From Acanthaster planci (Eukaryota; Echinodermata; Asteroidea; Valvatida; Acanthasteridae): a DNA stretch of 64,000 nucleotides. Shown here piece after piece: positions 58,901 through 63,701 of this stretch (its first letter is position 1; each line of letters opens with the position of its first letter). The DNA is taken from NCBI RefSeq assembly GCF_001949145.1, contig NW_019091371.1, positions 953,468 through 1,017,467 on the forward strand. The letters run 5' to 3'. The translations under genes and the position numbers were made by a program. The notes under the pieces are model-generated. The model did not search any database. It was not told the DNA's origin and was given only the letters and a program-made list of their open reading frames with translations.

Positions 58901-61644
58901 TGAATGCCTCAAAAATTCCTATTATCATAGGTTTGGCTAGAAGAATGATGTAACATTATGTAATGGTCCTCTTGGCCTGGCAGTAGGTCAGCTGACTCTC
59001 TGGCATTATCTGATTAACTCTGGGGCATTGACTCTTTTTCCACACAAAATGTCTGTTTTTCAAAACAAAGTGGTTCCTTTTGCTGAGTAGTGCTGTTTAC
59101 AAAAAGATAAACCTAACAGAGGAGATAGCATCTGTAACATGTTTAACTTCCAATGTTACATTGTTGTAAGTTCACTTATTTTAAGGCTCATACAAGTTAC
59201 AGATGGAGCAGTATCAATATGCACATGCATGTGCATGTTTCTTGTAGGAATGTTGTTGAAAAGATGACTTCTATCTTCTCAAACTGAGAGATTTCCTTGA
59301 TAGTAAGCTAAACTTAGCTTTAGAATACTACCTTAATGTGCACACATACAATGTACATGTATATTGTAGGCAGGCTCATGAATTAGTAGACATTTTACCC
59401 ACACAAGCCGAAATGTGTGCCCACAGTCCATTACACTCACAGCGCATACAGCACTGTACAGTTTCTATTGCATGTGTTACTTCCGATCAAACCCTGAGTC
59501 AACACACAGTCTTTGGCACTCACTTTCAGCCAATTTGCAAACTTGGGTTTTTGATCAGTCGTTTTCGGTCAGAAATCGCTAGATTCCTATTGGGTCAATC
59601 CCTTATAGTACGTCATCATTGGAGGGAAGAAGATCTTCTGCATCCTTCAGTTTTAGTGCTTTAAAATGGATCAATGCCTTCAACTCTGTCATGTGCCTGA
59701 CAGTTTTTAGACCATTAAAAATCACATTTTGAGTTGGCGAATCGTGAAGCACTAAGGTATGTATACAATAGTATTCATTACAGATTTAGAATTAACAACT
59801 ATAAAAGTCATACAATCAAAGGATTTTTAGCGAAACACCATTCTTTAATGGTAGTTCATGGGATCTTAACAGCATTGAATTGTTGAAGCTGTGGTGTGCA
59901 CAACAATCCATGGCGTACAGAAGCTCTGGATCACATATTCACGGTCGGGTCAGATGACATGACGTATCACTGTACATTGCAACTAAATTTTAATGACAAG
60001 GTCATACTTTTAACAGGATTTTATCATCTAAGAAGGTTCCCTCATAATACCGGTACTGAATAATGCATAGAGTGTAGGTCATATTTGATTGATTTTTTTT
60101 TTATTATAATCAGGCAAAAATTGCTTGACTGTGTTGTACTTGTAGTTTCATTGTGTCATTATGATGGGCGATACCATTCAATTGATGGGAGCATTTTGCA
60201 ATTATTTGTTTCTACGAGCATATTCTGTTTAATCAGTTTTGTAAGATTGCCAAATAAGATGTTTACAAGGCAATTAAATCATTCTTTTATCTACCCTGTA
60301 ATAATTTTAAATAGAGTTTACATGTAAAAATGAAAATGTGGAGAACAAAAACTCTGAACCGAAAGAACTATCCCCGTCTAGAAATACATATTTCAGTAGA
60401 CATAACATCAACACTAATGAACCGGCATTGACCAGATCGATAGAAAAGTTTGGGCATGGAGACAGAAGCTAGAATGGAGTAAAGGGTTTTGCCATTTGTG
60501 TTTTGATTCATTTTCATGTTTTTCATGAGATGTGATGAAGTAATACACTCAGCAAATAATTATATTGAGCAAATATACTTTTAGTATGACATGAAATTAT
60601 GAATTTCTGGGCTACTTATAAAAGTTTCAAATTGTTTCAACTGTCTTTCTATTCTCATTCCCAGGCCACATGCTGTCACACTCAACTTTGATCAGTAATG
60701 CAGCTGGTCAATCTGCAACGTTATTATTATCATTAAAATAATTATGTAAATTGTTCCAATGAAACTTTTTTTCACTTAGCAGTGGTTGCAGTAACTGTTG
60801 TTTAGCCATTGTTTCTTCTCTATGTTTACTTGTTAGCTCATTACTTATGCATATTTGATAATAATTCAAAAATATATAGATCTATTTGCATTCTTAACGA
60901 TCACATTAATTGAGTTCTTTCACATTTAACAAATGATTCATATTAAATGAATGCCTGTTGGTAATTCAATGGAATTTATATTTTATCCATTCTCAGAAAA
61001 GTTTCTAATTAATTGTATATGCAAATTTCAAAGTTAATTAAAAACTATTCCCAGGTTCAGTTAACTTTCTCAAAGCCAGATTTTGAAGTCTCATTTAAAA
61101 TGTCATTCAGGCATCAATTTTTTGACCGTTTTCCACGTCCACATGACAAATTTAAAGGATTTACACCTTCGTGTAATTTGTTAATTATACCAAAGCTTAA
61201 ACAGACTTTTAGAGTAGTCTGAAAGCATGTGGTACACGTGTAAATGTAAGGGGTAATATTCATTTCAGCAGTGATCTTTTAAGTGCTACACAGCAATAAA
61301 GAAAAAAAAGACACCCATTGACCCCTTTGCTCAGAATTTCCCTCATTTTGCAAAACATGTTTGCCCATTACTCGTTTTGAAAGATTCCAAAAGATTTCTT
61401 CTTATAAAGATTTACTCTTTTAAATGATGCATATTGCAAGTGACTGTCCTAGTTCGATATCACCTGAAATGCCTATTATTAGTGTGTTTTGCAGTATTGT
61501 CGGTACATTGTACTTTGTAGTCAATCATAGTTTCAAATATATTTTAATGTTAAAGATCTGTATTAATCTCCTTTCAGCGCTGGTTGTGGACGCACTGGTA
61601 CAATGATTTGCATTGATTATGTTCGTGCTTTACTGAAGGCAGGG
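13835..61644 (+). CDS. PTPN12-like: PTP-PEST-family protein tyrosine phosphatase (PTPN12/18/22 group), exons 1-8, 3' end outside window
   Basis: A cytosolic phosphatase that removes phosphate from tyrosines; in animals the PEST group acts on adhesion, cytoskeletal and immune signalling proteins. Eight exons with GT-AG borders join in frame into 254 residues. Landmarks: pTyr loop NRYKDILP at 62-69, DYINANYI at 87-94, QGPLPHT near 109, FWRLLWE near 119, KCEKYW at 142-147, WPD loop W197-P198-D199, and signature HCSAGCGRTG at 230-239 with nucleophile C231 and R237. D199 and C231 fall at exactly the numbers of human PTP-PEST, so the domain is gap-free to that point. GPLPHT, VSLI and DYVR.LL are closer to PTPN18; YKDILPFDYTR recalls PTPN12/22, consistent with a pre-duplication invertebrate form. 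The Q-loop and PEST tail are not in the window. Introns are 9633, 5150, 12620, 182, 3134, 9056 and 7273 bp. Confidence 0.95.
14927..15553 (-). CDS. Unassigned 208-codon open frame, antisense in PTP intron 1
   Basis: One of the two longest open frames in the window, and not explained by an element I recognise. The C-terminal half has a plausible protein-like composition (for example KLRLGPDQTIMMHNIVRE and HGEIMPVWIAADFVCNCF), with a hydrophobic stretch near residues 165-185; the N-terminal half is His/Cys/Tyr-rich and looks less like protein. I recognise no family. It could be a processed pseudogene, part of an unknown element, or chance; a frame this long is unlikely but not impossible in 64 kb. 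No splice sites or neighbours support it. Confidence 0.25.
   Translation of the reverse strand: MMTESYFYSPDETVEHNTHVALSVYNCSGHAHCTALQQALLHAKCYKYTRLYKALHASTRQTQCHEITPLFSQIFSMNSLIIPSFSWRCLPCKLFQSQQRYFSEKKLGLLLASTQNNLQKSACFHDAGSNALQVVKQRIPLKLRLGPDQTIMMHNIVRESHGEIMPVWIAADFVCNCFPINLLSIKNENNSQERDLAKRNFRKVGRFI
15659..15743. repeat. Small imperfect palindrome
   Basis: GGTTTAAGGTGTGCAAT at the left and ATCGCACGCCTTAAAAC at the right are inverted, each followed inward by TTGCACT / AGTGCAA. At 85 bp it may be a miniature element or fragment. Confidence 0.45.
17487..17657. mobile_element. Palindromic MITE with TA target duplication
   Basis: The 171-bp palindrome begins TGGACTGG and ends CCAGTCCA, with TA on both sides (17485-17486 and 17658-17659). 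The inner arms meet at a near-perfect hairpin (AGAAGAGGGTC..GAGGCCTC..GACCCTCTTCT). TA duplication fits a Tc1/mariner-mobilised MITE. Confidence 0.75.
17685..18000. repeat. Diverged tandem duplication, ~132-bp period
   Basis: Two full units and the start of a third, each opening with an A-rich run, then GGGTTT(TAAC), then TTCAACTTT, then GTTGCT(A/G). The third starts near 17953 with GGGTTTGCATAG. Confidence 0.6.
19675..20214. mobile_element. Inverted-repeat element with probable TA duplication
   Basis: The ends TCTTTCGAGTACCAAG and its inverse CTTGGTACTCGAAAAG, plus further pairing (TTCTCTACCAAA / TTTGGTAGAGAA), flank ~540 bp. TA lies at 19673-19674 and 20215-20216. A second inverted pair (CACAAAGGTAAGA / TCTTACCTTTGTG) sits inside. 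No coding capacity is seen. Confidence 0.65.
20400..21050. repeat. Dense cluster of TACATGTA / CCGGTA palindromes
   Basis: Repeated GTACATGTACATGTA runs, some joined to ACCGGTAC, occur every few tens of bases. The same 8-mer is scattered over most of the window. Overlapping open frames here translate to Val-His-Val-His and Tyr-Met-Tyr-Met runs and are artefacts of the repeat. Confidence 0.8.
22430..22567 (+). mobile_element. LINE 3'-end fragment with (AAAT)n tail
   Basis: The stretch ends with GGTTATGGAAACAAAAG followed by AAATAAATAAATAAATAA, the kind of short tandem tail found at the 3' end of many CR1/L2-like LINEs. No coding sequence precedes it, consistent with a strongly 5'-truncated insertion. 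Confidence 0.4.
23066..23241. mobile_element. Palindromic MITE-like element
   Basis: AATACGGGCGTTTCACA at the left and the inverse of AATACGGTTGATTCACA at the right open arms that continue through CCTCCAA(A/G)AGTTTGC and TTGGCCAAT to a short centre near 23165. 176 bp, no coding capacity. It lies 325 bp before PTP exon 2. Confidence 0.65.
23567..23675 (+). CDS. PTPN12-like: PTP exon 2 (residues 34-69 plus 1 base)
   Basis: Acceptor CTCATGTACAG and donor GTGAGT. Encodes ALKQQSMRYKTEKTF to IRKNRYKDILP, the strongly conserved phosphotyrosine-loop segment, and ends in phase 1 (T, completed to F70 by exon 3). Ser39 aligns with the regulatory Ser39 of human PTP-PEST, but the preceding basic residues are KQQ rather than RRL, so the kinase site is probably not kept. 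Confidence 0.95.
23676..28825 (+). other. PTP intron 2
   Basis: 5.15 kb. It holds the complete hAT-like element (24377-26867). The remainder has many TACATGTA runs (27300-27550 and 28250-28690) and no exon or gene that I can recognise. Confidence 0.65.
24377..26867 (+). mobile_element. hAT-like non-autonomous DNA transposon, complete copy
   Basis: The element starts TAGAGGTGTGC and ends GCACAGGCCTA, imperfect inverted ends, with a further loosely matching CCGGGTA..GGTACC zone inside each end. It is flanked by TGACTGGT (24369-24376) and TGACTGAT (26868-26875), an 8-bp duplication with one change. 8-bp duplications and short ends of this type are typical of hAT transposons. It is 2491 bp with no transposase frame. 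It is inverted relative to the copy at 1-2163, and the two flank PTP exons 1 and 2. Confidence 0.65.
28826..28902 (+). CDS. PTPN12-like: PTP exon 3 (residues 70-95)
   Basis: Acceptor TTTCTGCCTTCAG, donor GTAATG. With the carried T it encodes FDYTRIVLPEIEDVEGSDYI then NANYIM, covering the conserved DYINANYI strand; phase 0 at the end. Confidence 0.95.
29694..30230 (+). mobile_element. piggyBac-like MITE, copy 1 (contains assembly gap)
   Basis: Near-identical to 43728-44314. The right end GGTAGTGG is followed by TTAA (30231-30234), the piggyBac target site; the left end reads CCATTTCGTGCC after TGAA, a decayed TTAA. A 93-codon open frame (29953-30234) is present in both copies but shows no family resemblance. 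The gap removes part of the interior. Confidence 0.7.
29833..29927. other. Assembly gap (95 N)
   Basis: Run of N. The sister MITE copy has 146 bp between the matching flanks (43866-44011), so the true missing length may differ from 95. Confidence 0.99.
30699..31283. repeat. Possible inverted-repeat element
   Basis: TGTGAAGTGTCCCCTAAT at the left and ATTAGGGGACATCACA at the right are imperfectly inverted. The interior is AT-rich with homopolymer runs and has no coding capacity. Target duplication is not clear. Confidence 0.35.
31860..34970 (+). pseudogene. CR1/L2-like LINE copy: SGNH-type ORF1 and endonuclease part of ORF2
   Basis: ORF1: a coiled-coil-like segment (SLQDIKNNIENLRDEIKTQN, ~32550-32640), then a GDS block (VTLIGDSMIEHING, ~32928-32970), then KVMANALIHVHDICHFHNWK and NNNDINQQCLASD, and after a MITE, GVHL...IAFARNIIRHLRGL. 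These are the GDSi, W.fidn..i and GiHLn..G...la.ni blocks of the SGNH/esterase domain found in ORF1 of invertebrate CR1-like LINEs. ORF2 endonuclease: HLNIQSLFPKIEGL, LTLSKTRLDEGI, VNIDGYSLI (34142-34300), LISSPTRVTP and LGISDHS (34600-34730). Frameshifts and stops are frequent. The reverse-transcriptase part is absent; the sequence after 34970 has no LINE resemblance, suggesting 3' deletion or rearrangement. Confidence 0.75.
33367..33601 (-). mobile_element. MITE family A copy inserted in LINE ORF1
   Basis: The ends ATTCGCTCTTTGCACGCTGC and its inverse GCAGCGTGCAAAGAGCGAAT bound 235 bp related to 8152-8348 but in the opposite orientation. LINE ORF1 reads QQCLASD up to the left end and continues GVHL after the right end, so the MITE arrived after the LINE. 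Only AT is shared at the borders as a possible target duplication. Confidence 0.8.
36112..36345. repeat. Tandem duplication, 126-bp period
   Basis: Two units share TGTAAAGACAC, AATGATGTGCTGAGG, AACACCA.TGTTACATTTA and AACATGTT at equal spacing; the second starts at 36238. Confidence 0.65.
36570..37700 (+). other. Unassigned coding-like stretch
   Basis: Several adjacent open frames on the + strand give non-repetitive protein-like sequence, for example DLSVAAYTLSNQAYIND and WVHPESNLYVYMLSLTD (37290-37385) and CEYCTSRAMMCPKRKK (~37050-37095). The frames change every 100-300 bp, as in an old transposon or processed pseudogene. I do not recognise a family. A decayed element is the likeliest reading; chance remains possible. 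Confidence 0.25.
37860..40490 (-). pseudogene. CR1/L2-like LINE ORF2 copy with 2A-like start, endonuclease and reverse transcriptase
   Basis: Read on the minus strand: GDIQPNPGP (40269-40295); CGTESWLSGIKPG (~39720-39760) and AGDFNCPNIDWD (~39375-39415) of the APE-type endonuclease; QKECKKQIRQAERNYINKV (~38885-38940), the linker; then reverse-transcriptase blocks LLTNLNVNKACGRDNIP (~38560), GYSCETQLIVTVDDLL (~38255-38300), DTIPHRKLFHKLHSYGIRG (~38145-38200) and PLLFPCHINNHPNRIISQV (~37995-38055). The active-site FADD is replaced by SASE-like sequence, and many stops and frameshifts occur. The C-terminal RT part is missing, so the copy is 3'-truncated near 37860. It faces the + strand LINE copy at 31860-34970. 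Confidence 0.8.
41523..41657 (+). CDS. PTPN12-like: PTP exon 4 (residues 96-140)
   Basis: Long pyrimidine tract and CCAG acceptor; donor GTATTT. Encodes GVNGKNVYVAAQGPLPHTV then NDFWRLLWE, VVIMACNEYESGK. GPLPHT and FWRLLWE.GV are close to PTPN18. Phase 0 at both ends. Confidence 0.95.
41840..41908 (+). CDS. PTPN12-like: PTP exon 5 (residues 141-163)
   Basis: Follows a short 182-bp intron; acceptor CCTCCTCACAG, donor GTGAGT. Encodes HKCEKYWADENETKQFGNV then TVSL; KCE(K/R)YW is diagnostic of the PEST group. Confidence 0.95.
42050..42527. repeat. Palindrome of two inverted tRNA-related (SINE-like) units
   Basis: Arms 42084-42247 and 42331-42495 are inverted. The right arm on the + strand reads GAGTGGTTAAGACATCTGC (A-box-like), an anticodon-arm-like CTGC/GCAG stem with an 8-base loop, and GTGGGTTCGAGTCCCAC, a perfect T-arm and B box. 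The left arm on the minus strand is the same with a damaged B box (GTTAGAGTCC). The right unit is further bounded by inverted TTTTCAAGATGTATTTTTGC (42309 and ~42508-42527). Read as a tRNA-derived SINE pair or a MITE that captured one; not a working tRNA gene. Confidence 0.65.
43620..44515 (-). pseudogene. LINE ORF2 C-terminus, interrupted by piggyBac-like MITE
   Basis: On the minus strand, 44500-44319 gives SLKRAVSKVAIMYQITNKL, IPDNQLI, NSHKFLIPRTHTTL, and after the MITE 43723-43640 gives GSFFLDTIRLWNTLS and VKSPTQDIFKSRV. This is the usual end of CR1/Jockey-like LINE ORF2 (RR..vSkv.mmYKi.n.l, f.PRT...SFFp.ti..WN.Lp..vv..pt...FKsrv). Only the last ~90 codons remain, so the copy is strongly 5'-truncated. 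Confidence 0.75.
43728..44314 (+). mobile_element. piggyBac-like MITE, copy 2, with TTAA duplication
   Basis: The 587-bp element starts CCACTTTGTGCC and ends GGCAGGTAGTGG (inverse CCACTACCTGCC) and is bounded by TTAA at 43724-43727 and 44315-44318, the piggyBac signature. Removing the element and one TTAA rejoins the LINE reading frame. Near-identical to 29694-30230. Confidence 0.8.
45043..45105 (+). CDS. PTPN12-like: PTP exon 6 (residues 164-184)
   Basis: Acceptor CTTGTCACAG, donor GTGGGT; phase 0 both ends. Encodes ITQLRVTPDFMIRTLKASNQ then E; the (F/M)(I/L)RTLK strand is conserved in PTPN12/18/22. Confidence 0.93.
46769..46938 (+). repeat. DIRS left inverted terminal repeat
   Basis: Inverted match to 52445-52605; shared core TCCTTTCACGCCTTTTGC, then ACTAAAACTTTGATCAACC. 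The outer end near CTGTGACGTCAAAAGAGTCC corresponds to the first half of the internal complementary region. Confidence 0.85.
47330..48110 (+). pseudogene. DIRS gag-like region
   Basis: A 211-codon frame (47475-48110) and overlapping frames before it precede the RT. The part PERAWNYFRCPWNNCDFLST and RAPCHGLRCAAFLSSLSEYI has no known domain; position and continuity with the RT support gag. The true start is unclear because of frameshifts. Confidence 0.6.
48490..50400 (+). pseudogene. DIRS reverse transcriptase, split by nested element
   Basis: Blocks in order: LTLKKERGKWCPVINLKLLN and RFIHPGRFRMETL (48665-48760), DLKDAYMYLHI (~48805-48840), FRFIYNRRTF-like and FSALPFCLS (48870-48935), FQYLNDWLI (49000-49028), QLGFLISHEKSRPL (49090-49130), then after the insertion TYLGAVLDLCQGLITPTP and APAQAWLCFL..MASQVDLVP (50080-50255). 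These follow DIRS RT order. The catalytic YLDD is YLND here, so one active-site aspartate is lost. Confidence 0.85.
49149..50079. mobile_element. Harbinger-like non-autonomous element inserted in the DIRS RT
   Basis: Ends AGGAGCGTCTCAAAA and (inverse of the right end) GAGAGTGTCTCAAAAATC; both continue into GGAAGGTTCCCATT. TTA flanks each side (49146-49148 and 50080-50082); a 3-bp TTA/TAA duplication is typical of PIF/Harbinger. The RT reads TQDLT before and TYLGAVLDL after, so the junction is exact. 931 bp with no transposase seen; other families with short duplications are not excluded. Confidence 0.7.
50400..50760 (+). pseudogene. DIRS RNase H domain
   Basis: VTIATDASHLRWGVSL (~50430-50490) is the DIRS RNase H start (TDAS..GWG). 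It is preceded by a 25-bp tandem duplication (GGATCCTCAAG units at 50416 and 50441) that shifts the frame. ILGTSNTV with a following damaged ADSLSR motif lies near 50670-50700. Confidence 0.75.
50740..51299 (+). pseudogene. DIRS post-RNase H conserved region
   Basis: IFEALDRPYMDLFASPEN then AQLPVFCTRFPHP, LGYAFSPISLIPAVLSKYY, and LLIAAFWLHQPWFPRLIRLL match the conserved DLFAt..N.qLp.f.s and PisLIp.vL.K / LIaP.Wp.Q.Wfp.Ll blocks that follow RNase H in DIRS elements. Confidence 0.8.
51190..52230 (+). pseudogene. DIRS tyrosine recombinase
   Basis: VYNGRIRHFASWLESQSV and VADVFLCLFNSGLQVA (51220-51350) match the N-terminal part of DIRS recombinases (Y...l..F..Wa.......vadFL..Lf..GLq..Ti). The C-terminal catalytic part appears in pieces: PDITKHSG / EKPWCPV (~51765-51820), LITPVKPHQPA (~51880-51915), and MEDICYAACWKLPPTFSSCY (~52068-52127), the last being the DIRS C-terminal (V.dI..aA.W..psTF...Y) block. 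Numerous frameshifts. The catalytic Arg/His pattern cannot be scored. Confidence 0.75.
52311..52393. repeat. DIRS internal complementary region
   Basis: A palindrome-like 83-bp stretch from ACTGTTTGGGTAAG to CTACCCAAACAGT. The first half is complementary to the outer end of the left terminal repeat (46771-46815), the second half to the outer end of the right one (52565-52605). This matches the circle-junction template of DIRS1 elements. Confidence 0.85.
52445..52605 (-). repeat. DIRS right inverted terminal repeat
   Basis: Inverse of 46769-46938 with scattered differences. Its outer end ACTGTTTGGGTAAG..CTCTCCCACACTG repeats the internal complementary region. Confidence 0.85.
54162..54304 (+). 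CDS. PTPN12-like: PTP exon 7 (residues 185-231 plus 2 bases)
   Basis: Acceptor TTCGTATACAG, donor GTGGGT. Encodes EERVLNQFHYTAWPDHGVPK through SEESVVVMHC; contains the WPD loop with general acid D199 and the nucleophile C231. The split codon AG|C gives S232. Confidence 0.95.
54640..55184. mobile_element. Small element with 18-bp perfect inverted repeats around a THAP domain
   Basis: TGATGTCACGTAAAGAAC at 54640-54657 and its exact inverse at 55167-55184 enclose the THAP-domain frame. This looks like a transposon remnant or deletion derivative (THAP domains are the DNA-binding ends of P-element-type transposases). No target duplication is evident and the repeats could lie inside a larger element. 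Confidence 0.55.
54768..55100 (+). pseudogene. THAP zinc-finger domain remnant
   Basis: THAP domains bind DNA through a C2CH zinc site and occur in P-element transposases and host regulators. The frame reads MPT, a stop, then CVVVGCSNTPKDGVRLHSFP, KDPALRKIW, RANWDRLSS, VIYSDHFTANDY and KNTVIPSRAV. The first two cysteines, the FPKDP block, the W, the HF of the (C)S.HF motif and the late proline are all in place. Two lesions are visible: an in-frame TGA at codon 4 (54777-54779), and Tyr in place of the third zinc ligand Cys (VIYSDHF). The frame ends soon after the domain (…NFRICHC), so no transposase core follows. Sense orientation in the PTP intron; unlikely to be functional. Confidence 0.8.
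56498..56816 (+). repeat. Diverged copy of the giant inverted-repeat arm
   Basis: Matches 8500-8770 of the right arm at many blocks: CTGGGTCTT, GAGAGCAGAATGGCTA, TGAAAAATGG, CTAAGTG, TTTGTTTCAG, TATTGGGC.CTGAACA, TTGAATT..GTGGAC. Identity is moderate and there are indels. It shows that the arm sequence is an older dispersed family and not unique to 4407-9135. Confidence 0.65.
58065..58460. repeat. Degenerate tandem array, ~32-bp period
   Basis: Repeated variants of AGTCATTCACTCAAAGTCTG then AATTTTCA, roughly a dozen diverged units with period drifting around 30-35 bp. Confidence 0.55.
61578..61644 (+). CDS. PTPN12-like: PTP exon 8 (residues 232-254)
   Basis: Acceptor TCTCCTTTCAG, donor GTGAGT, phase 0 end. 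Encodes (S)AGCGRTGTMICIDYVRALLK then AG: the rest of the phosphate-binding loop including R237. The next exon, expected to carry the QTEEQY-type Q-loop, is not found up to 64000, so the following intron exceeds 2.35 kb. Confidence 0.95.
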
Positions 61645-62792
61645 GTGAGTATAAAGAGTACTGTTTGGACATTCCATTTGTAAAAAATCAGTTTATACAC
61701 CAAGAAATCCACTAAGCAACTGTTAATGCCTTACTTTAAACATCAGATGTCACTTACAGATTTCTGGGAATAGCTCTTAGACTTCACATCAGATTTCTGA
61801 AAATGTAGGAATTTCTTGTTCACTGGGACAGACACTAGGGCACAAAAATGGAAATTTTTATCAAAGTTGATGTGAATATTGCAGGTTATGTCTACATCTG
61901 CAACCAATTTTCTTGTATTGGCTAGCCATCATGCTGAATGATTTTAAGATGCATTTTATCATTTTAGAGTGACAAGAAGAGTCACAACCAACATCGTGAA
62001 TGACTGAAGGACTCATACCCTTTGCAAAAACTGTGTCTCGATGTCACAAAACATGCTCCAATCTTTGCTGAAAGATATCATCAACAATGAGGACAACAAA
62101 TGAATTACATCATACACTGTACATGTAGGTCAATTGGGATAATAGTGATGTGTGCTGGATCAGCCCTATCAGCATGGCAAAACACCAACTCACAGGCACT
62201 GAATGTGTTTCAACATAATATCAGGTGCCTTTTATCCAGAATATCCTTGCCCTCTTAACTTGCAAATTGGCTGATTATTTTGTTATACTTTTTCCATGTC
62301 CTTTATGAACATATGCCCCAGTACTCAGTGCTGAGATTGAGGGTATTGTGAGTTTCATTACTGTTTTACACCAAAGTGATATGGGGTCTTCCTGATGTAC
62401 ATGTAAATATGTAATGTTAGGTGTGCAGTAGGAGTGATTGACAGTACTGTTAAACCAATACTAGGGATTCAAATCAACAGAAGTGCACACAGCATTTTGG
62501 GAAGATTGACAGATCTTGAAGATTGATTGATTCTTAATTGAAGATATCGTGCAAGGTTCTAATTCATCGCACAGTGTCCATACTTTCACAAATCAAGAAA
62601 TCATGCACCTCCTTCTTTCATCATGCTTTCATAAGAAAATAATTTTCTTTTCTAAATCTTCTTCATGTGAAAAACAATTATAAACAAGACTTTCTATGTC
62701 AGTTTGCAACAGAGCATAGGGATTAAGTTTTTCATTTCTAAGCTTTGATATTAAAATGTCCTTGCCAGGTTTGCAAAGCCCAATGGCCTATT

Positions 62793-63665
62793 TCATGAGA
62801 AACAGATTTAAATGGTACACCTTTGGTTTTATGTGATTTTTAACCTAATGACATTTCTTCAACTGATGTCAATTTTTGTCTACAACATTTACCTTTAAGT
62901 TTCAACCAAATGGGACATGTTCTTCAGGAAATGTAGGGCTTTAAGGATGCCCCACTAATGCCACATGACTTGCCACCAGATGATATCATCATCACATGAT
63001 GTCTATTTTTGTCTTTTGCACTTCAATTTCCAGTTATCTGCCAAATTTCAAGCCAATTGGACACGTGCTACAGGAGATATAGGGCTTTAAAGGATGCACC
63101 TTGAGTGCCACCTGACCTGTCATCTGTTGATATCATCATTACATGAAGTCAATTTTCATTTCCATGTATATCACTTCCCTCTCTACCTACGTGCTACAAT
63201 TTATCCTAACTGCACATGTTCTTGAAGAGAAATAGGGCTTTGAAGAGTGCACTTAGTGTCACGTGACTTGTCAGCTGATGACATCTTCGTTTCATCACGT
63301 CAATTTCCATCTATAACGCTTCCTTTTCCTGGATATCTACCAAGATTTAACTCAATCGGACATGTACATGTACTATAGGAGATACAAGACTTTAAAAAGT
63401 GCAGCTTTAATGTGACGTGACTTTCATCTGGTGTGGTCATCACCATATAAGGTCAATTATTATGTAAAACATTTCCCTCTCTAGTTACATGTATATACAT
63501 GTACAAGGTTTCAACCCAATTGGGCATATACTTCAGAGATACAGTGCTTTAAAGGATGCATCTTTAATGTCATGTGACATGTCAACAGATGACATCAACA
63601 TCACATGAGGTCAATTTTTGTTTGTAACACTTCATTTTTTAACTATCTGCAAGGTTTCAACCCAC
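62793..63665. repeat. Minisatellite/satellite, ~150-bp period, about six units
   Basis: The anchor CTTTAA(A)GGATGC or variant occurs at 62939, 63085, 63238, 63390 and 63547 (spacings 146, 153, 152, 157), preceded by a weaker unit. Each unit also has CATGTGACTTGTCA-like, GATGATATCATCATCACATG-like, GTCAATTTT and TTTCAACCAAATGGGACA-like blocks. The last unit runs into the hairpin at 63634. Confidence 0.8.
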
Positions 63666-63701
63666 GTGATTGGGTTGAAACCTTACAGATAGTTAAAAAA
63701 T
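63634..63701. repeat. Hairpin with 31-bp arms closing the satellite
   Basis: 63634-63664 and 63671-63701 are inverse with one mismatch, separated by CGTGAT. The left arm belongs to the last satellite unit, so the right arm is an inverted copy of satellite sequence, marking a local inversion or fold-back synthesis at the array edge. Confidence 0.85.

Larger units (their letters stand above)
54305..61577 (+). other. PTP intron 7
   Basis: 7.3 kb. It holds the THAP-domain remnant between inverted repeats (54640-55184), a third diverged copy of the giant-repeat family (56498-56816) and a ~32-bp degenerate tandem array (58065-58460). 58500-61577 shows only AT-rich sequence; an open frame at 59338-59664 has no recognised family. 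Confidence 0.65.

Noticed and set aside
59338-59664. 108-codon frame in PTP intron 7
   Set aside because: Not continuous with the PTP frame, no recognised domain; exon 7 joins exon 8 in phase without it.
61960-62110. Possible PTP exon 9 after a TTTTAG acceptor
   Set aside because: The translation hits stops and lacks the QR..(A/V)VQT.EQY segment expected next in this family.
62793-63665. Regular repeats that might suggest a CRISPR array
   Set aside because: The repeats are ~150 bp, diverged over their whole length and without unique spacers; the setting is a eukaryotic intron.
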